Source of the DNA: Pseudomonas lini
Lineage (GTDB): Bacteria; Pseudomonadota; Gammaproteobacteria; Pseudomonadales; Pseudomonadaceae
Length of the DNA stretch: 64,000 nucleotides
Direction: 5' to 3'
Assembly (NCBI RefSeq): GCF_001042905.1
Contig: NZ_JYLB01000005.1
Coordinates: 248,001-312,000 of the forward strand
Each line of letters begins with the position of its first letter. The first letter of the stretch is position 1. The translations under genes were made by a program, and so were the position numbers. Shown piece by piece: positions 24,121 through 31,388 of the stretch. The notes below the pieces were generated by a model. That model was not told the origin of the DNA. It was given only the letters and a program-made list of their open reading frames with translations, and made no database searches.

Positions 24121-25800
24121 TCAACGTTCATGCACGTAAGTACCCGGCGAAGCTTCACCCGCGGGATAGGCCTTGTTGCCAAGGTTGGCGGGGGATTTCT
24201 TCAGTTTGCCCGAACGCTCGGCTTGCCACGCCTGCCAATGCAACCACCAGGAATCGGTGTGCTTGGTGGAATTTTCCATCCACTCTTCGGCTTTGACCGG
24301 CATTTCGGTGCTGGTCATGTAGCGCGCTTTCGGATTGCCCGGAGGGTTCAGAATGCTCTGGATATGCCCGCTGCTGGACAGCACGAACTCAACCTTGCCA
24401 CCGAACAGCTGCGCGGATTTGTAGCAGGACTTCCACGGAGTGATGTGATCGTTGGTACCGGCCAGGGAAAAGATGTCGGCGGTCACCTGCTTGAGATCGA
24501 TCGGCGTGCCGCACACTTCCAGGGCATCGGAGCGGATCAGTGGGTTGTTTTTGAACATCTCGATCAGGTCGCCGTGGAACGCCGCGGGCAACCGGGTGGT
24601 GTCGTTGTTCCAGAACAGGATGTCGAAAACCGGTGGCTCATTACCCAGCAGGTAGTTGTTGACCCAGTAGTTCCAGATCAGGTCGTTGGGGCGCATCCAG
24701 GCGAAGACTTTCGCCATGTCGCGACCTTCCAGCACACCGGCCTGGTAGGAATGGCGCTTGGCGGCTTCGAGGGTCTGCTCGTCGACGAACAGCGCCACAT
24801 CGCTGTCCAGGGTGGTGTCCAGCACGCTGACCAGCAGGGTGAGGGCGTTGACCTTCTTCTCGCCGATCGCTGCGTAGTGACCCAGCAGGGCGGTGCAGGT
24901 GATGCCGCCGGAGCAGGCACCGAGCATGTTCACGTCTTTGCTGCCGGTAATCGCGGTGACGACATCGACCGCTTCCTTGAGCGCTTCGATGTAGGTCGAC
25001 AGACCCCACTCGCGCTGCTCCTTGGTCGGGTTGCGCCAGCTGACGATAAACGTCTGCACGTTGTTGCGCAGGCAGAAGCGCGCCAGGCTCTTGTCCGGGC
25101 TCAGGTCGAAAACGTAGAACTTGTTGATCTGTGGCGGCACCACCAGCAGCGGGCGTTCATGCACCTGCTCGGTGATCGGTCGGTACTGGATCAACTCCAG
25201 CACATCGTTGCGAAACACCACTGCGCCTTCGGTCACGCCCAGGCTCTTGCCGACTTCGAATGCACCCATGTTGACCTGGCTCGGCATGCCGCCGTTATGC
25301 ACCAGATCCTTGGCCAGATGGGAGAGACCGTCGAGCAGGCTCTTGCCACCGGTTTCGAAGAAGCGTTTGACCGCCGCCGGGTTGGCCGCCGTGTTGGTCG
25401 GGGCCATGGCTTCGGTCATGAGGTTGATCACGAAATGACCGCGAGCGACGTCTTTGGGCGAGAGGTTGCTGTCATCGATCCACGCGTGAAGCTCCTTGCG
25501 CCACGCCAGATACGTTTGCAAATAACGTTTGTAGAGCGGGTTCTGACTCCACGCCGGGTCAAGGAAGCGACGGTCATCACTTTGCGGTTGAAGCTCGGAT
25601 TTTCCCAACAGCACGTTCTTGAGTTCGATGCCGAAATGGGCGACATGCCTGACACTGTGGATGGGTTGTCTGATGGCCTGGCTCAGCACCATGCGGGCAG
25701 AGCCCAAGAGATCCTTTCTACGTAGTCCAACAACAGGATTCAGCCCCAAGGTGTTTTCCGAAGCCTGAAATTTCAAGTCATCGTTAAGCTTGTTACTCAT
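24121..25800 (-). CDS. phaC1: Class II poly(3-hydroxyalkanoate) synthase 1
   Basis: Main medium-chain PHA synthase. In 559 residues, the box GACSGG carries the nucleophile C296, with Asp in GTNDHITPW and His in SSGHIQS. It is the first gene of the phaC1ZC2D cluster. Upstream on the minus strand lie a GG-N10-GC sigma-54-type site (25924-25939) and a nested inverted repeat in the leader (25827-25870), so control by nitrogen status and PhaD is likely. Confidence 0.97.
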   Translation of the reverse strand: MSNKLNDDLKFQASENTLGLNPVVGLRRKDLLGSARMVLSQAIRQPIHSVRHVAHFGIELKNVLLGKSELQPQSDDRRFLDPAWSQNPLYKRYLQTYLAWRKELHAWIDDSNLSPKDVARGHFVINLMTEAMAPTNTAANPAAVKRFFETGGKSLLDGLSHLAKDLVHNGGMPSQVNMGAFEVGKSLGVTEGAVVFRNDVLELIQYRPITEQVHERPLLVVPPQINKFYVFDLSPDKSLARFCLRNNVQTFIVSWRNPTKEQREWGLSTYIEALKEAVDVVTAITGSKDVNMLGACSGGITCTALLGHYAAIGEKKVNALTLLVSVLDTTLDSDVALFVDEQTLEAAKRHSYQAGVLEGRDMAKVFAWMRPNDLIWNYWVNNYLLGNEPPVFDILFWNNDTTRLPAAFHGDLIEMFKNNPLIRSDALEVCGTPIDLKQVTADIFSLAGTNDHITPWKSCYKSAQLFGGKVEFVLSSSGHIQSILNPPGNPKARYMTSTEMPVKAEEWMENSTKHTDSWWLHWQAWQAERSGKLKKSPANLGNKAYPAGEASPGTYVHER

Positions 25801-25826
25801 CTACGACGCTCCATTGTCCTGAGACG

Positions 25827-25870
25827 AGTACCTGAGTCCAACTGTGTAGTCACACAGCACGCCAGGTACT
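25827..25870. promoter_or_regulatory. Nested inverted repeat in the phaC1 leader (possible operator)
   Basis: AGTACCTG (25827-25834) pairs with CAGGTACT (25863-25870), and inside it CTGTGT (25842-25847) pairs with ACACAG (25852-25857) around a four-base centre. It lies 27 bases before the phaC1 ATG. It could be a dyad operator for PhaD or another regulator, or an mRNA stem. PhaD is known to act on this promoter in P. putida, but its site here is not proven. Confidence 0.5.
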
Positions 25871-25923
25871 ACTGCTCGGGTGACTGTAAATTGCGCATCG
25901 CTGCTTTTTAGTTCAGAGAGCAC

Positions 25924-25939
25924 TGCACGGAACTTGCCA
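25924..25939 (-). promoter_or_regulatory. Candidate sigma-54 promoter of phaC1
   Basis: Minus-strand TGGCAAGTTCCGTGCA has the GG and GC doublets separated by exactly ten bases, with TGGCA and TGCA around them as in the consensus TGGCAC-N5-TTGCA. It lies about 125 bases upstream of the phaC1 start. A sigma-54 promoter has been described ahead of phaC1 in P. aeruginosa. Confidence 0.6.
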
Positions 25940-26023
25940 GCTCCATTGGTTACCCGAGTTTAATTTTTTTCGCAAGCGGGCCAATCGTTGACACCGCAGC
26001 GGAGCATTCAAACAGATGGAATT

Positions 26024-26052
26024 AGAAAATGCCCTCTAAATACCCAGAGGCC
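26024..26052 (-). terminator. Possible terminator of the DUF971 gene
   Basis: On the minus strand GGCCTCT and AGAGGGC form a stem with a small bulge, followed by ATTTTCTAATT. It lies five bases after the DUF971 stop and would separate this gene from the phaC1 promoter. Confidence 0.4.
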
Positions 26053-26056
26053 TGAG

Positions 26057-26434
26057 CTAGAGCATCAGCTTGACGACCGACTCATTCGGATCACGGGTCT
26101 TTCCAGCCGCTTTGAGTTCCGCAAGATAATCGTTCCAGAGATCTTCCTGGCGCACTGCCAGCTGGTACAGATATTCCCAAGTGAACAGGCCGCTGTCGTG
26201 GCCGTCGTCGAAGGTCAATTTCAGTGCGTACTGACCGGCGGGTTCGACCTTGGTCAGTCCTACGCCGATCTTGCCAAATTGCAGGATAGGTTTGCCGTGG
26301 CCCTGGACCTCAGCGGAAGGAGAGTGCACGCGAAGAAACTCGGCGGGCAGGTGATATTCCTCGCCGGACGCGTATTTGAGCGTCAGGGTTTTTGAGGCTT
26401 TGTGGAGTTTGATGTCGGTGGGGAGTTGGGTCAT
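26057..26434 (-). CDS. DUF971 (gamma-butyrobetaine hydroxylase-like N-terminal domain) protein
   Basis: A 125-residue single-domain protein of the DUF971 family (LHKASKTLTLKYASGEEYHLPAEFLRV, YALKLTFDDGHDSGLFTWEYLYQLA). The domain occurs alone in many bacteria and is linked to metal or iron-sulfur handling, but the precise role is unknown. It follows hslU on the same strand after a repeat doublet, and precedes phaC1, as in other pseudomonads. Confidence 0.9.
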   Translation of the reverse strand: MTQLPTDIKLHKASKTLTLKYASGEEYHLPAEFLRVHSPSAEVQGHGKPILQFGKIGVGLTKVEPAGQYALKLTFDDGHDSGLFTWEYLYQLAVRQEDLWNDYLAELKAAGKTRDPNESVVKLML

Positions 26435-26464
26435 GGCAGGTCGTCCGTCTATGTGGAACGTTGT

Positions 26465-26541
26465 GTAGGAGCTGCCGCAGGCTGCGATCTTTTGATCTTC
26501 GGCATCAGCCGGAAAAGATCGCAGCCTGCGGCAGCTCCTAC
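26465..26541. repeat. Palindromic repeat doublet, GATCGCAGCC family
   Basis: GTAGGAGCTGCCGCAGGCTG then CGATCTTTT is inverted at the right end, finishing GCGGCAGCTCCTAC. It belongs to the family at 20563-20638, with GCAGG in place of GAAGG in the stem. It lies between hslU and the DUF971 gene. Confidence 0.85.
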
Positions 26542-26573
26542 AGGTGTTCCGTTCTCACAGGAGAGTAGGTGAC

Positions 26574-27914
26574 CTACAGGATATAACGGGACAGGTCTTC
26601 GTTCTGCGCCAATTCGCCCAAGTGGCTGTTGACGTAGTCGGCATCGATCAGGATCGGCTTGTCCTCGTGGGTGCTGGCCAGATCACCGGCGCTGAACGAT
26701 ACCTCTTCAAGCAGGCGCTCGAGCAGGGTATGCAGGCGGCGGGCACCGATGTTTTCGGTTTTCTCGTTGACCTGCCAGGCGATCTCGGCGAGACGCTTGA
26801 TGCCGTCCGGCAGGAATTCGATGAGCAGACCTTCGGTTTTCAGCAGTGCACAATACTGCTCGGTGAGCGATGCATGCGGCTCGCTGAGGATGCGCTCGAA
26901 ATCTTCCGGGCTCAGGGCCTTGAGTTCGACCCGAATCGGCAGGCGACCTTGCAGCTCCGGAACCAGATCGCTCGGCTTGCTCAGGTGGAACGCACCGGAA
27001 GCGATGAACAGGATGTGGTCAGTCTTGACCATGCCCAGTTTGGTGTTGACGGTGCAGCCTTCGATCAGCGGCAGCAAGTCGCGCTGTACGCCTTCACGGG
27101 ACACGTCGATGCCACCGGAGTTGCCGCGCTTGGCGACCTTGTCGATTTCGTCGATGAACACGATGCCGTGCTGCTCGACGGCTTCCAGGGCCTTGGCCTT
27201 CAATTCTTCTTCGTTGACCAGGCGACCGGCTTCTTCGTCGCGAACCAGTTTCAGCGCTTCCTTGACCTTGAGCTTGCGGTTTTTGCGCTTGCCCTTGCCC
27301 ATGTTGGCGAACAGGCTCTGCAGCTGGTTGGTCATTTCTTCCATACCCGGTGGCGCGGAGATATCGACGCCGGACACTTCGGCCACTTCGATTTCAATCT
27401 CCTTGTCATCCAGCTGACCTTCACGCAGGCGCTTGCGGAACAGCTGACGGGTATTGGAATCCTGGGACGGTGCGGAATCCTCGTTGCTGAAGCCCATGCG
27501 TGCCGGCGGCAGCAAGGCGTCGAGGATGCGCTCTTCGGCGGCGTCTTCGGCGCGGTGACGAACCTTGGTCATTTCCTGTTCGCGCAGCAGCTTGATCGCG
27601 GCGTCGGCCAGATCACGAATGATCGATTCGACGTCACGGCCGACGTAGCCCACTTCGGTGAACTTGGTCGCTTCGACTTTGATGAACGGCGCGTTGGCGA
27701 GCTTGGCCAGGCGACGGGCGATCTCGGTTTTACCAACACCGGTCGGGCCGATCATCAGGATGTTCTTGGGGGTGACTTCGACGCGCAGCTCTTCGGGCAG
27801 CTGCATCCGGCGCCAGCGGTTGCGCAAGGCGATGGCGACGGCGCGTTTGGCATCGTCCTGGCCGATGATATGGCGATTGAGTTCGTGGACGATTTCACGG
27901 GGGGTCATGGGCAT
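26574..27914 (-). CDS. hslU: ATP-dependent protease ATPase subunit HslU
   Basis: AAA+ unfoldase that feeds substrates to the HslV peptidase. In 446 residues the Walker A motif is GPTGVGKTE (about 56-64), Walker B is GIVFIDEIDK, and the I-domain lies between. The C-terminus EDLSRYIL is the tail that docks into HslV. The start at 27914 gives MPMTPREIV; an ATG two codons later is also possible. It lies 54 bases after hslV. Confidence 0.97.
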   Translation of the reverse strand: MPMTPREIVHELNRHIIGQDDAKRAVAIALRNRWRRMQLPEELRVEVTPKNILMIGPTGVGKTEIARRLAKLANAPFIKVEATKFTEVGYVGRDVESIIRDLADAAIKLLREQEMTKVRHRAEDAAEERILDALLPPARMGFSNEDSAPSQDSNTRQLFRKRLREGQLDDKEIEIEVAEVSGVDISAPPGMEEMTNQLQSLFANMGKGKRKNRKLKVKEALKLVRDEEAGRLVNEEELKAKALEAVEQHGIVFIDEIDKVAKRGNSGGIDVSREGVQRDLLPLIEGCTVNTKLGMVKTDHILFIASGAFHLSKPSDLVPELQGRLPIRVELKALSPEDFERILSEPHASLTEQYCALLKTEGLLIEFLPDGIKRLAEIAWQVNEKTENIGARRLHTLLERLLEEVSFSAGDLASTHEDKPILIDADYVNSHLGELAQNEDLSRYIL

Positions 27915-27968
27915 AATAATTGGCGGTCCTCAAGCAACAGTGAGCCGTGGCGCTAGGCCGAAACAGGC

Positions 27969-28499
27969 TTACTCAGCGAGGTCCTGCTCCTCAATGGTGA
28001 AGGTGTGGTTGGTGAACACGCAGATGTCGCCAGCGATGCCCAGGGCGGTTTCGACAATTTCCCGGGCCGACAAATCGGTTTTCTTCAGCAGGGCACTCGC
28101 GGCAGCCTGGGCGTAACCGCCGCCGGAACCCATGGCGATCAGGCCTTCTTCGGGCTCAACCACGTCACCGTTGCCGGTGATGATCAGCGAGGCATCTTTG
28201 TTGGCGACCGCGAGCATGGCTTCGAGGCGGCTCAGGGAGCGGTCGGTGCGCCATTCTTTGGCGAGTTCGACGGCGGCGCGAACCAGGTGGCCCTGATGTT
28301 TCTCAAGCTGGCCTTCGAAACGCTCGAAGAGGGTGAAGGCGTCAGCGGTGGCCCCGGCAAAACCGGCGATAACCTGGCCGTGGTAGAGGCGGCGAACTTT
28401 CTTCGCGTTGCCTTTCATCACGGTATTGCCGAGCGAAACCTGGCCGTCGCCGCCCATGACGACTTTGCCGTGGCGGCGAACTGAAACGATGGTGGTCAA
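27969..28499 (-). CDS. hslV: ATP-dependent protease peptidase subunit HslV
   Basis: Proteasome-like threonine peptidase of the HslUV heat-shock protease. The 176-residue product begins MTTIVSVRR; removal of Met exposes the catalytic Thr2. The GDGQVSLG and MGSGGGYAQAAA segments are conserved. A near-consensus sigma-32 promoter lies 46-73 bases upstream, in keeping with heat-shock control of hslVU. Confidence 0.97.
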   Translation of the reverse strand: MTTIVSVRRHGKVVMGGDGQVSLGNTVMKGNAKKVRRLYHGQVIAGFAGATADAFTLFERFEGQLEKHQGHLVRAAVELAKEWRTDRSLSRLEAMLAVANKDASLIITGNGDVVEPEEGLIAMGSGGGYAQAAASALLKKTDLSAREIVETALGIAGDICVFTNHTFTIEEQDLAE

Positions 28500-28544
28500 G
28501 GGAGAGTCTCCACGCAGCGGGGCGAAAATGCCTTATGCCAACTC

Positions 28545-28572
28545 ATATGGGGGTGGTGGAGCGTTTTTCAAC
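28545..28572 (-). promoter_or_regulatory. Sigma-32 (RpoH) promoter of hslVU
   Basis: The minus strand reads GTTGAAA, 13 bases, CCCCATAT. The sigma-32 consensus is CTTGAAA-N13-15-CCCCATnT, so only the first base differs. The -10 box ends 46 bases before the hslV start. Heat-shock control is the known mode for hslVU. Confidence 0.82.
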
Positions 28573-28634
28573 TGTGGAGCGGGAGAGGGGACGAGCGGTG
28601 TAGGGCGGGGATGGGGGTGTTGTCTGTTCGGGCG

Positions 28635-28703
28635 CCTTCGCGGGCAAGCCTCGCTCCTACAGAGATTTACGTGAACCTGTAGGAGCGAGGCTTGCCCGCG
28701 AAG
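28635..28703. repeat. REP doublet (TCGCTCCTAC variant)
   Basis: CCTTCGCGGGCAAGCCTCGC TCCTACAG is inverted at the right end (CTGTAGGA through CGCGAAG). It is nearly identical to the element at 31306-31379, including the AGAGATTT loop. It lies between the SPOR-protein gene and the hslVU promoter. Confidence 0.87.
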
Positions 28704-28729
28704 AACGATGACGCGTGTCCTTAACGAAA

Positions 28730-29437
28730 TCAGCGGCTCTGACGTTGTTGTAACAACAGGTTGCTGAAGCCGCTGCCAGCCAGTTGCTTCTGGGCGGTGG
28801 TCAGCTGTTCGCGGTTGCTGAACGGGCCGACCAGAACCCGATACCAGGTCTCGTCCTTCACAGTGCCGGATTCAACCGCCACGGCCTGACCCAGCAGAAT
28901 GATCTGCGCACGAACTTTGTCGGCATCGGCTTCCTTGCGGAACGAACCGGCCTGCAGGAAGAACTTGGTCACTGGCGCAGCTTTCGCCACAGGCGGTGCT
29001 GGCGGCGGGGTGATGCCGGCCAATGCCGCTTGAGCCCGGGCCGTGTCGATCTTCGCCGCTTCCGCAGGCGTCACCGGCGTGGTCGGAATGGCCGGCACTT
29101 GTGGCGTCGGCAGGGTTTTTTCCGGTACCGCGTCCGGCGGCACGATGACTTCCGATTCCGGCAGCAAGGTGTAGAAGTCGTACTTCGGCTTCACCGGTTG
29201 CGTCGGGCTCGGCGGGGTCTTGTTGGCCTCGGCGATCTTGCTGGCTTTCTGCTGCTCGATCTTCTCGCGCTTGACGGTATCGCTGCCCTTGCCCGGCTCC
29301 AGCTTCATCAGGAACACAATGAACGCGCCGACTGTCAGGCCGATGGCCATCCACAGCCAGCCCGGGATCGGTTGCTTTGCAGGAGCTTGGTAACGGCTGG
29401 CGCCACGCTTGGGTGCAGGTTTTTTCTTGGCAGCCAA
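28730..29437 (-). CDS. SPOR-domain protein, FtsN-like
   Basis: A bitopic inner-membrane protein of 235 residues. A basic cytoplasmic N-terminus (AAKKKPAPKRGASRYQ) is followed by one helix (WLWMAIGLTVGAFIVFLM, about 28-45), a Pro/Ala/Lys-rich periplasmic linker and a C-terminal SPOR domain (about 160-232, FFLQAGSFRKEADADKVRAQ to GSGFSNLLLQ) that binds denuded peptidoglycan at the septum. The architecture matches FtsN, the late divisome activator, but SPOR proteins are numerous. It begins one base after the argS stop codon and precedes hslV. Confidence 0.85.
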   Translation of the reverse strand: MAAKKKPAPKRGASRYQAPAKQPIPGWLWMAIGLTVGAFIVFLMKLEPGKGSDTVKREKIEQQKASKIAEANKTPPSPTQPVKPKYDFYTLLPESEVIVPPDAVPEKTLPTPQVPAIPTTPVTPAEAAKIDTARAQAALAGITPPPAPPVAKAAPVTKFFLQAGSFRKEADADKVRAQIILLGQAVAVESGTVKDETWYRVLVGPFSNREQLTTAQKQLAGSGFSNLLLQQRQSR

Positions 29438-29438
29438 C

Positions 29439-31175
29439 TTACATACGCTCCAGAGTTTCCAGACCCAAGAGTTCCAGGCCTTGCTTGAGAGTGCGGCCGG
29501 TCAGCGCGGCGAGGCGCAGGCGGCTTTGCATTTGCGCCGGGGTGTCGGCGCCGAGGATCGGGCAGTTCTCGTAGAAGCTGGAGAACAGGCCGGCAACATC
29601 GTACAGGTAGGTGCAGAGGATGTGCGGCGTGCCTTTGTCGGACACGTTATTCAGGATTTCGCCGAACTGTGCCAGTTTCGCCGCCAGCTCATGTTCGTGC
29701 GCGGCTTCAAGGACGATCTGACCTTCGACTTCGCTGAAATCCTTGCCGAGTTTGCGGAACACACCGGCCACGCGAGTGTAGGCGTACAGCAGGTATGGCG
29801 CGGTGTTGCCTTCGAAGTTCAGCATCAAGTCGAAGTTGAAGCTGTAGTCGCTGGTGCGGTGCTTGGACAGGTCGGCGTATTTCACGGCGCCGATGCCCAC
29901 GACCTTGGCGATGTTGCGCAACTCGTCTTCGGCTAATTCCGGGTTCTTCTCTTTCACCAGCGTGTACGCGCGTTCCTGGGCTTCGGTCAGCAGGTCGATC
30001 AGCTTCACGGTGCCGCCGTCACGGGTCTTGAACGGACGGCCGTCGGCGCCGTTCATGGTGCCGAAGCCCATGTGTTCCATTTCCATCGGGTGCGTCACGA
30101 AGCCGGCCAGACGAGCGACCTGAAACACTTGCTGGAAGTGCAGGGCCTGACGCTGGTCGACGAAGTACAACGCGCGATCAGCTTTCAGGACGCCGCTGCG
30201 ATAACGCACGGCCGCCAGGTCGGTGGTGGCGTAGAGGTAGCCACCGTCGGCCTTGACGATGATCACCGGCAGCGGGTCGCCGTCGGCATTCTTGAACTCG
30301 TCGAGGAACACGCATTGAGCGCCGTTGCTTTCGACCAGCAGGCCTGCGGCCTTGAGGTCGTTGACCACGTTGATCAGGTCGTCGTTGTAGGCGCTTTCAC
30401 CCATCACGTCGGCCATGGTCAGTTTGACGTTCAGCAGTTCGTAGATTTTCTGGCAGTGCGATAGCGAAATATCTTTGAACTTGGTCCACAGCGCCAGGCA
30501 GTCCGGGTCGCCGGCTTGCAGCTTGACCACCAGGCCACGGGCACGATCAGCGAACTCTGCGGATTCGTCGAAGCGTTGCTTGGCAGCGCGGTAGAAGTTT
30601 TCCAGGTCCGACAGCTCATCGCTGGTGATCGGGTTTTCCTGCAGATAAGCCATCAGCATGCCGAACTGGGTGCCCCAGTCGCCGACGTGGTTCTGGCGGA
30701 TCACTTCGTCGCCGAGGAATTCCAGAACCCGGGCCACGCCGTCGCCGATGATGGTCGAGCGCAAATGGCCGACGTGCATTTCTTTGGCCAGGTTCGGGGC
30801 CGACAGGTCTACCACGGTGCGCTGCACCGGGCCGGCCTTGCGCACGCCGATGTGATCGTCGGCCAGCGCCGCGTCCAGGCGGGTCGCCAGGGCTTGAGTG
30901 TTCTGGAAGAAGTTCAGGAAGCCAGGGCCGGCGATCTCAGTTTTGGAGACGTTCTCGTCAGCCGGCAACGCGGCGATGATTTTTTCGGCCAGGTCACGCG
31001 GCTTCATGCCCGCAGGCTTGGCCAGCATCATGGCGATGTTGCTGGCGAAGTCGCCGTTTTTCTTGTCACGGGAGTTTTCCACCTGGATCGCCGGCGACAG
31101 GCCTTCAGGCAACACACCTTCGTTGACGAGTTGGGTGATGGCTTGTTGGATCAGCTGGCGAATGGTGTCTTTCAT
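29439..31175 (-). CDS. argS: Arginine--tRNA ligase
   Basis: Class I aminoacyl-tRNA synthetase charging tRNA-Arg. The 578 residues include the HIGH-type motif HVGH (134-137) in SAPNLAKEMHVGHLRST, the N-terminal Add-1 domain and the C-terminal DALR anticodon-binding domain (about 455-578). The ATG at 31175 gives MKDTIRQL, the normal N-terminus; the frame extends 48 codons upstream with no family sequence. Confidence 0.97.
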   Translation of the reverse strand: MKDTIRQLIQQAITQLVNEGVLPEGLSPAIQVENSRDKKNGDFASNIAMMLAKPAGMKPRDLAEKIIAALPADENVSKTEIAGPGFLNFFQNTQALATRLDAALADDHIGVRKAGPVQRTVVDLSAPNLAKEMHVGHLRSTIIGDGVARVLEFLGDEVIRQNHVGDWGTQFGMLMAYLQENPITSDELSDLENFYRAAKQRFDESAEFADRARGLVVKLQAGDPDCLALWTKFKDISLSHCQKIYELLNVKLTMADVMGESAYNDDLINVVNDLKAAGLLVESNGAQCVFLDEFKNADGDPLPVIIVKADGGYLYATTDLAAVRYRSGVLKADRALYFVDQRQALHFQQVFQVARLAGFVTHPMEMEHMGFGTMNGADGRPFKTRDGGTVKLIDLLTEAQERAYTLVKEKNPELAEDELRNIAKVVGIGAVKYADLSKHRTSDYSFNFDLMLNFEGNTAPYLLYAYTRVAGVFRKLGKDFSEVEGQIVLEAAHEHELAAKLAQFGEILNNVSDKGTPHILCTYLYDVAGLFSSFYENCPILGADTPAQMQSRLRLAALTGRTLKQGLELLGLETLERM

Positions 31176-31305
31176 GGTGTTCTCTGTCGACCGCAAGCGC
31201 GGCGGCGCTTCGATGCGCTGGTGGAAAAACTGGGCATTATCCGTTGCGAAGACGGGCTTGCCAACTATAGCGGGCAGGTTATGGATATGTGGTGACAATT
31301 CGGCC

Positions 31306-31379
31306 GCCTTCGCGGGCAAGCCTCGCTCCTACAGAGATTTGCGTGATCCCTGTAGGAGCGAGGCTTGCCCGCGAAGGCG
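31306..31379. repeat. REP doublet (TCGCTCCTAC variant)
   Basis: GCCTTCGCGGGCAAGCCTCG through CTACAG is inverted at the right end, finishing GCCCGCGAAGGC. It differs from the element at 28635-28703 by only a few bases and lies between the priA stop and argS. Confidence 0.87.
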
Positions 31380-31388
31380 ATCTCTAAA

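Noticed and set aside
26465..26541. Repeat after hslU as a rho-independent terminator
   Set aside because: The structure is a perfect inverted repeat, but the same element recurs at unrelated sites and the T-run points only one way, so it is listed as a repeat.
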